Below, piece after piece: positions 56,875-64,000 of a stretch of 64,000 bases of DNA; within the stretch, counting starts at the first letter, position 1; every line of letters begins with the position of its first letter. A model generated the notes under the pieces. That model searched no databases and was not told the DNA's origin. It saw only the letters and a list, made by a program, of their open reading frames with translations. Made by a program: the position numbers and the translations under genes. Origin of the DNA: Yamagishiella unicocca (Eukaryota > Chlorophyta > Chlorophyceae > Chlamydomonadales > Volvocaceae); assembly GCA_003116995.1 (NCBI GenBank), contig BDSL01000019.1:62001-126000 (forward strand), written 5' to 3'.

Positions 56875-59800
56875 TTAAAACCCCTCTGTGAACTTGTGCG
56901 GCGGCGGTTTGGCAGCCTTTCGGACTCCCCCACCTGCGGCCCTCTTCCCCGATGACGACTGTGGCTGAGACTGCGACTGTGGCTGGGGTTGGGGCCGTGG
57001 CTGGGGTTGGGGCCGTGGCTGGGGTTGGGGCTGTGGCTTGGGCTGCGACTGCGGCTGGGGTTGGGGCTGTGACTGGGGCTGCGACAGCGGCTGTGACTTG
57101 GGCTGCGACTGTGGCTGGGATTGGGGCTGTGGCTGTGGCTGCGACTGGGGCTTGGGCTGCGTCCGCTGTGAGGCTGGCACGACGGGCGGTGAGACGGGCG
57201 ACGGGGCATGTGAGGGTGCCAGTGGTTGCGACGGCGGCCCCCGTGCCCCACTGGCTACAGCTCCACCCGAAGCATACGCCCCTGCCGCCCTCACTGCCGC
57301 CGCCTGGTCGGCCGCCGCCGTCGCGGAGACAGGCACACTGCTGCCCGAGCCAGCTAGCAGCTGCGCCGCGGTGCTCGGTGGCTCACCGCCGCCAGCACCG
57401 CCGCCGCCAGCACTGCCGCCAGCACCGCCGCCACCACCACCGCCAGCACCGCCGCCGCCAGCACCACCACCGCCAGCGCCACCGCCGCCAGCACCGCCGC
57501 CGCCAGCACCACCGCCGCCAGCATCGCCGGCTGCAGCAACATCTCTGCCCGCAGCTCCACCTTCAGCGCCTCCTCCCCCAGCTGCTGCGGCCGCGCGCTG
57601 ACGAGGTCCCTGCCGACGGGGCTTCCTCTTCCTCTTGTACTTCCGCCGCTTCGGGACCCACGGCGGCGGCTCCGGAACCACCTCGGCCGCACCCGGCCAC
57701 GGCCGCAGCTGAGCCGCCCAGCGCGTCAGCCTCTTGGGCGCGTACGTAATGCACGGCTGCGTAGCGCTGGCAGCGGCGCCGACGGCGCCGCCGGCTTCCG
57801 TGCTGTCGTACGCGGGCCACGTGTTCATAAGCTCCTCCATGAGGACCGCCCCGGGCGCCGTCAGTACGGCAGCCCTGGAGCCCAGCTCCGGAACCAGCGG
57901 CGTCCGCTCCAGCTGGTGGCGTTTCTCCCCGAACTCGGCCAAGCTGGCACGGCCGTTGGCAGCCGCTTGCGCCGCCATCTCGTGGGCAGCGCCGCGAGGT
58001 TTCAGCCGCCGCGGCCCGGCCGGGGCCGCCGCCGCACTGCCCGGCGGTGCCTGCGGCTCCGGAACCAGTACGGAAACACCGACGCGCAGCTGGCGGGGCT
58101 GGTACGTTACGAGGCTGGTTAAGTAAGCCAGGCCGTCGGCGTCAGTGCTGGCGCCGTCGACGCCGCCCCCAGTGTCGGAGCTGTGGTGTGGCGGCGGCGG
58201 CGCCGCCGCCGTCGTCACCGTTGGTTTAACTGTCACGATCGCGGGTGTGCTCAGGCGGTTGGCGGCGGCGGCGGGCACCACGTGACTCAGGCTCTGTACC
58301 GCCACAGCGGCCGCTGTCGCGCCGCCGCTGCCAGCATCCGCGCCCAGCCTCGCCGCCTCCAGCGCCATCAGCGCCATCTCCTGGTACTCCAGCTCCCACA
58401 GACCGGGACCAACGGCCACGGCTTCCTCGTGGGCCCGCGCCAGCGCTGTTGCGTGGCCCGCGACAAGGGGGCGACAAAGTGCGACAAGAGGGCGACAAGA
58501 GGGCTGAGCGAGGACAAGAGACGGTGAGGGGGGCTGAGCGAGGATAAATTGTATCTCAATTCAAAAAATGACGAGGAAAGAAGACGAAGTTCCAGACCTG
58601 CCCAACGACGTCTACCAAAGGCGGCACCACAAACGTGAAGCTTCGCCGTCAGTGCCAGCGGTGGCCCCCTTGCCGGAATGCGCCTGGAGACCGGCGGCGC
58701 GGCGACCAGCCTCAAGGTGCACGGTGATGCACGGTGATGGCCCAGTTGCCGCGAAACCACACACGTCTGTCACTCACCACGCGCACCTCCGTCACCGTCA
58801 CCGTCACCGTCGCCATCGACGCCATCGACGCCGCCATTGTCTGCAGCGCCGCCGCCGGCCTGGCGTGTCATCATTCGCCGGGAGGCAGCGGACTCCGCCG
58901 CCACCACCTCCAGGATCCGTTGAACTCCTGCGTCCCTCCGCTGCTTCAGCCCCCGCCGCATCACCGTGGCGCCTACATGTAGGCTGTGTTTCCTCCTTCC
59001 TTCCCCCAACCGCGGCATCTTGAGGTGGAAGGGCACCTCTGCAGCGTCCACGACCGCCTGCGTCAGCTCGCTCAGTAGCAGCGGGTAGCGGGTGGCCTTG
59101 ATGGAGGGGCCGAGGACAGCAGGGGGGGGGGCCAGGAGGGATTGGGTTGGATTAACCTGCCTATTCAACGACAATCATCACGCCCCTTAGGTAGGGTCAA
59201 CCCTTGCTCCTCGCTCGGACGAAAATACCTGGAAATAATCATGTGTCGGATAAGGCCCTTCTGCCTGCTCTGCTGCGATCCACCATACACCCGCACGTAC
59301 GCTCGCACGCCCGCCCACCTCCACCCGAGCTCTCTACCCTACCCACCTCCAGTCGCTGCCGTACAGCTTCCTGAACCACCTGCGCAGCGTACGACAGCGC
59401 AGGCGGCGGCGCCACCGTCCTGCCCGCCGCCCCTTGCCCCGTGCTCCGTGCGGAGCGCCGTCTCCGCCGCTGCAACCCCTCCTCCCCCTCCTCCATTTCC
59501 TCCTCCGCCTCCTCCTCCTCTACCTCCATCCCCTCCGCTGCCCCGGTCTCCTCCCCCTCTTCCGTTCCTCTACTCTCCGCCGGCGTCGAAGCCTGGGGCC
59601 CGCTGGGCGAACCGTCTGACCCTGCCGAGGTCTGCGCCTCCGCCAGCGCCTCACCGGCCTGCAACAGCGCCCAGACACCACTGGGCAGCTGCCGCGGACG
59701 TTGAGGGTGTACGACTGCGACGCCCTGAAGGTCAAAGGGCATGAAGGGCTGACCCGTTGGATCTCGTCGTACCCCCCACCAGGGGCCGTCCGTGGGGGCG

Positions 59801-61680
59801 GAGGCGCCGGCAGCAGCGACGACGGTGGCGGCGACGACGGTGGCGGCGTCGCCAGCGGTGGCCGGGTCCGCGTGCTGCGTCGCCAGTACGACCAACGGCA
59901 CCTCGGAGGAGTTCGGTTGCTGGGACGACGGCACTGACAGCCCAGCTCGATCCGCCGCCGCGGCGGCGGCTGCCGTACGACGGTACGATAAATTGGGGCC
60001 CGTTTGGGCGCCAGCTACAGGACCGCCTTGCGGCAGCAGCTGTAGGACGGGGCTCCAGCTGGGGTTGCCTGGCGGCCAGTTTGCGTCTTGCTCGGTGACT
60101 TGGCTGGGGGGTTCCTGTTGATGCCGCTGCCGCTGCTGCTCTTGCGGCTGCTGCTGCTGCTGCTCCTCCATGGACACATCGGGGGATGTGGAACCACCGG
60201 GCGCTGAGACGGACTCCGACGCGGCGCCGCTGCGGCGCCGCTTGTTGGCCGACCCCTCACTCGCGCCCGTTTCGCCCTCACTTCGGATAGACATCGACGC
60301 CGAAGCCGCTCCGCCGCCACTCATGCCCACGCCTCCGCCGCCTGTCGCGGCCGCCCCCTCAGACCTGCCTTCTGCATCGCTACCACCACCACCAACACCG
60401 CCATCTCCGGGCCGCAGACCGTCCGCCGGACTGTCGCCGCTGGCGGGCCGCGCACATGTTCCCCCCCCTGGAGCTGCTCCCTCGCCCGCCGCCTCTTGCG
60501 TTCCGCCGGGAACCCCCGCAGCCCAGCGCAGCAGACTGGACAGGTGCGCGTGGTGTCTCCTCACATCCACCAAACGGATTCTTGTCTTGGCTATATCGCG
60601 TATGCCCATTTGGTTGCCGTACGGCAGCCAGCCTGACGTGGCCAGGTGACCAGTCGCTTCGTACGCGACTCTGGCGGAGTTGTAGGCGCGGAGCAGTGGG
60701 TCGTACGAGGCTGGATCCAGGCGTGAAGACAGGTCCTGAAAATGAGAAGAGGGGGAAAAGAGAGGGGCCTGGCGGGTTCGCAGGGTTTTGACGCGGGCGT
60801 TGGAAGTCCTAATTAGGGCTTCAACGAAGGCGAGCCCCACGCTGCCGAAGCAGCAATCGCAGGGCGGCTGCACACGTCATCCCAAGGCCTCATCGCCTCG
60901 CACCGACACCTACGTTCATGCGGTCAAGCGATCACCGACGCTCGCGTCCGGACAGCTTCCACGGATACGACAAGGTGTACGGCCACGGGTATGAGCAACG
61001 GATTCTGTTCTAAGAAACGTATGCAGTGCGGCCGTGCAGTTCGGCACCCGGGCACAAAAAAAAAGAGACACGAGGAAACACGCAAGCCAGAACGCGCATC
61101 CGCACGCCAGGCCGCCCGACTTACCGCCATAAAGAAGGGGCTCTCTAACACCTCCACCTCCAGATCCCCCGGGTGCCCCGGGTCCGTGGAGGGCACCGCT
61201 GACGACTGCCGCAAAGCGGAGGAGGGAGGCACCGGGGCGCGGCCGGCGGCGGCGGCCGCCGGCGGCGGCGGCGCCGTAGCTCCACGGAGAGATTCCCCTG
61301 CAGCCGTTCCGGCAGCTGCAGCCGTTCCGGCAGCTGCAGCCGTTCCGGCAGCTGCAGCCGTTCCGGCAGCTGCAGCCGTTCCGGCAGCTGCAGCCGTTCC
61401 GGCAGCTGCAGCCGTTCCGGCAGCTGCAGCCGTTCCGGCAGCTGCAGCCGTTCCGGCAGCTGCAGCCGTTCCGGCAGCTGCAGCCGTGCTGGCAGCTGCA
61501 GCCGTGCTGGCAGCTGCAGCCGTGCTGGCGGCCGGATGGTCGTGTTGGTGCGCAAGCGTCGGCAGCACCGTCCCAGGCGGCAGCCGCCGCAGCGGCTGCA
61601 GGTAGAGGTCCCCGTCGTACGACAGACGCAGCAGCATCAGCGGCGTCGCCGCGGCGTCGCCGCCGGCTCCGACGACGGCG

Positions 61681-61711
<31 letters not shown>

Positions 61712-63383
61712 GTGGTCTTCCGAGCGCCCGATGGTGGGTGGCGACGAGGACTGCCGCCAAGCCCTGTCGCGGGAAAAGGATTCGTACGGCGCCGCACGTG
61801 CAGGCGGTCGCGTTGTGTGTACGCTGTGGTTTCGGAGCTTGGGTCCGTCCGCTCGGGCGCTGCGCCGCGGCCCGTGGGTCTATGTAGGACTACGGGAATC
61901 AACCGCGTGCGGCGGCATGCACGTAACCCCGCAGGAGGTGCGACAAGTGTACGATGCCGGGTATCCGGAGCACACAGCCAGGGCACCCCACCATCGGCAC
62001 CCCAACCTGCCATTCCTCCTGTGCCGAACCACCAATTTACCCCCAGCCCAGTACCCGCCACCCTCCTCACCGCCAGGTCGGGAGAGAGGCGGCTGGCGGT
62101 CGCGAACTCCGCCGCCGCCTCGGCGGAGCGCGCCTGGTGGCCCAACTTCTCGTCCCCCTGCCGCGGAATGCCGTACGACTGGCTCCTAACCCCCGCCAGC
62201 GCCGCCGCCAGCTGCTTCCCCAGCTCTCGCTTCACGGAGCGGCAGGGCGGGTACGGCATGCCTAGCATGTGCAGGTGCGACAGGCAGGCAGGGCGCCAGC
62301 AGGCGCCGGCTAGGGTCGGCTGGGCAGCGGTTTGAGCTGCCGGACCCACACCCGCACCGCCGCCGCCGCCGCCGCTACCGTCGTCACCGCCGTGACCACC
62401 GCCGCCAGCAGCGCCGGCTGCAGCAGCGCCGGCAGTAGCGCCGGCACTTCCGCCCTGCGCGGGGGCCGGCTGCAGCGGTGGTACGAATCCCGCACAGCCA
62501 TATTCCTGTGGCGGCGTCAGGAGCTCGATGTACGGCAGTCGTACGTGGCGGATGTCCTCTGACGTCATGTAACCGTCGGCCGACGTTACCGGCGGCGTCG
62601 TCACCTGCCGCCAGTGGGAACGAGTGCGGCGAGGGGCAGGGCTGTAAGGTTTTTTTGTTCTCGCGGCCCCCCTCCCTCGCCCCCTTCTTCTTCCGCTCTG
62701 TGAGGCCACGTGCCTCTAGCGCACCTCCCTCGCGCACCTCCCTCGCACACCTCGTCCAGTACTGCCCAAAATCAGCACGCCCGAGGCCCAACCACCCAAC
62801 CACCTAACCACCTAACCACTCACCCTCATCGCGAACGGTGCATCCTCCAGCACCACCTCGACACACTGCACATCCCCCACCCGGTCGTTGGCCAGCAGCA
62901 ACACCACATGCACCGCACCCGGCGCAACTGCCGTACAGCTCGGCGCCGCCGCCGCCGCCGCCGCTGCCGCTGCAGCGAAAGGGGTCGCGGCAGCGGCCGC
63001 GGCGGCCGGCGCCGCATTCGTACCCGCCGGCGCCGCTGCGTGCTGCTGCTGGTTCCGGAGCGGGTTCCAGATGTCGTACAGCGGGTCGAGGTGCTGGCTG
63101 GCCTGGAAGCCGTGTTGGGTGCCGTACGGGTTGGTGCCCGGCGAGCCGCCGCCGGCCTCCGGCGAGTCGGGCTCCCTGAAGGGATCGAAGTCCGCTTGCT
63201 GGCTCTGCATAAACATTGCCTGCTGCTGCTGGCTGCGCATGAACCCCTGCTGCTGCTGCTGCTGCTGCTGCTGGCTGCTACAGCCCGCGGCGGCAGTAGC
63301 GACGTCCTCCATGTGAACGTGGCCGCCGCCGCCAGCGGCTGGCGTATTGCGGGTCGTCGTTCCGCGCCCGCTTTCACCGCCGC

Positions 63384-63416
<33 letters not shown>

Positions 63417-63817
63417 TGCCTGCCCACGGCCCCATCCACAGCGACAGCAGTGACGGCAGCTGTCCCCGAGGCAGGCAGTGCTCACACGCCAGCAGCGCGG
63501 GCGCCCTTTCGCGGCGGGTGTCCAGCAGCAGCACCTCCCGCTCCGTAACCGCCACAGCCAGGTGCACCACCAGCTGGGGGGCGGATGCCAGCTGGGGTAC
63601 ACAGGTGGAGTGCGGAGGGGGGAGCACAGCAGCAGCAGGCGGGGCGTAGGGAGCACGGGACAGGGTTCGGTCGGGGGGGTTGACGGTTGGGGGTGTGACT
63701 TAACCTCGGATTCAACCTCCGACACAAACCCACCTCCCCACCTGTACGCCCGCCAGCGATGCACCGGTGGTCAGCCCCCAGTAGTTGCCGTCCTTCTTCC
63801 CCAGGTAGAGGACCATG
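56875..63817 (-). CDS. large low-complexity protein, possibly RRN6/TAF1C-like Pol I factor (5' incomplete)
   Basis: Seven phase-consistent exons on the minus strand: 63742-63817, 62824-63591, 62071-62604, 61125-61763, 59347-60735, 58778-59156 and 56875-58445; about 1,785 codons. The first listed exon starts at an AG acceptor, so the gene begins farther upstream. Conserved-looking islands are MVLYLGKKDGNYWGLTTG, LVVHLAVAVTEREVLLLDTRRE, LMLLRLSYDGDLYLQPLR and YPLLLSELTQAVVDAAEVP. They are separated by Gln, Ala, Gly, Ser and acidic tracts. The C-terminus has a Lys/Arg cluster (PKRRKYKRKRKPRRQ), a Gln-Pro repeat and ends HKFTEGF. Beta-propeller-like strands, then helices, then a Lys-rich tail ending in Gly-Phe recall RRN6/TAF1C, which recruits RNA polymerase I to rDNA. 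The match is by impression, so the name is tentative; the gene itself is well supported. Confidence 0.45.
57380..57530. repeat. (CCGCCAGCA)-type repeat encoding Gly-Gly-Gly-Gly-Ala units
   Basis: A GC-rich coding repeat in the last exon of the large gene, read on the minus strand as repeated GGGGA blocks. It is followed toward the C-terminus by the Gln-Pro repeat at about 56950-57170. Confidence 0.85.
61305..61530. repeat. 18-bp coding minisatellite (about 12 copies)
   Basis: Near-perfect copies of an 18-bp unit (CAGCTGCAGCCGTTCCGG) encode a six-residue GTAAAA repeat on the minus strand, with three STAAAA variants at one end. It interrupts an otherwise conserved-looking exon. Confidence 0.9.
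61680..61712. repeat. (CTG)n microsatellite encoding poly-Ser
   Basis: About ten CTG/GCT trinucleotides in the same exon as the 18-bp minisatellite encode a Ser run on the minus strand. Confidence 0.8.
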
Positions 63818-64000
63818 CTGGGGGCGAGAGCAGCAGAAGCAGGGCCGACCCATGGGACAGCGGCGGAGTGTAGGCGGGGCGACGAGCGGCGGAGGGCTTC
63901 AGATGCCTCAAGTCAGGTATATGCTAGGTATGCGCCTAGGTATGACGGAGAAGTCAAGGATAAAACATTCCGTTATAGTAACCTGTTTGCCATAAGGCCT

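Noticed and set aside
57038..57601. Plus-strand Gly/Cys/Pro-rich open frame
   Set aside because: Shadow of the Gln-Pro and Gly-Ala repeats in the last exon of the minus-strand gene.

Overview
The window looks like nuclear DNA of a volvocine green alga (Volvox or a close relative). The evidence is GC-rich, intron-dense genes with GT-AG introns and two GC-AG candidates, long homopeptide and low-complexity insertions inside conserved enzymes, and three pherophorin genes, a cell-wall and extracellular-matrix family typical of Volvocales. I derived the exon models by hand, joining ORF segments at GT/AG sites with consistent phase and checking them against conserved family motifs.

Layout. 1-890 (+): 3' end of an RluA-type RNA pseudouridine synthase. 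1892-4729 (-): complete 7-exon peroxisomal-type delta3,5-delta2,4-dienoyl-CoA isomerase, convergent with the first gene. 5011-5810: 5'-truncated LINE flanked by an 11-bp target-site duplication. 6516-12060 (-): F-box-like/leucine-rich-repeat gene of about nine exons, head-to-head across about 1 kb with 13088-30302 (+), a DNMT1/MET1-type maintenance cytosine-5 DNA methyltransferase of about 39 exons. That gene has two RFTS domains, two BAH domains and all the main catalytic motifs, but its first BAH domain is interrupted by a 1.8-kb transposon-like insert. 32838-35088 (+): unnamed gene with a PD-(D/E)XK-nuclease-like E...ExK signature and an in-frame TAG.

37178-54956 (-): three tandem 8-exon pherophorin genes (547, 710 and 647 aa by my models). 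They have the same exon sizes except for the Pro-rich linker exon, and each has a TATA box about 50 bp before the start. Their intergenic DNA is duplicated too; one copy carries a 763-bp non-autonomous hAT element with perfect 15-bp terminal repeats, an 8-bp target duplication and a 112-aa BED-finger ORF. 56875-63817 (-): 3' part of a very large low-complexity gene, tentatively an RRN6/TAF1C-like RNA polymerase I factor, whose 5' end lies outside the window or was not found.

The genes do not form a pathway. They are ordinary nuclear neighbours (RNA modification, fatty-acid oxidation, ubiquitin-adaptor-like, DNA methylation, extracellular matrix, possibly rDNA transcription) plus mobile DNA. 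The most unusual points are the interrupted methyltransferase gene, the BED-only hAT element, the nonsense codon in the nuclease-like gene and the recent pherophorin expansion.
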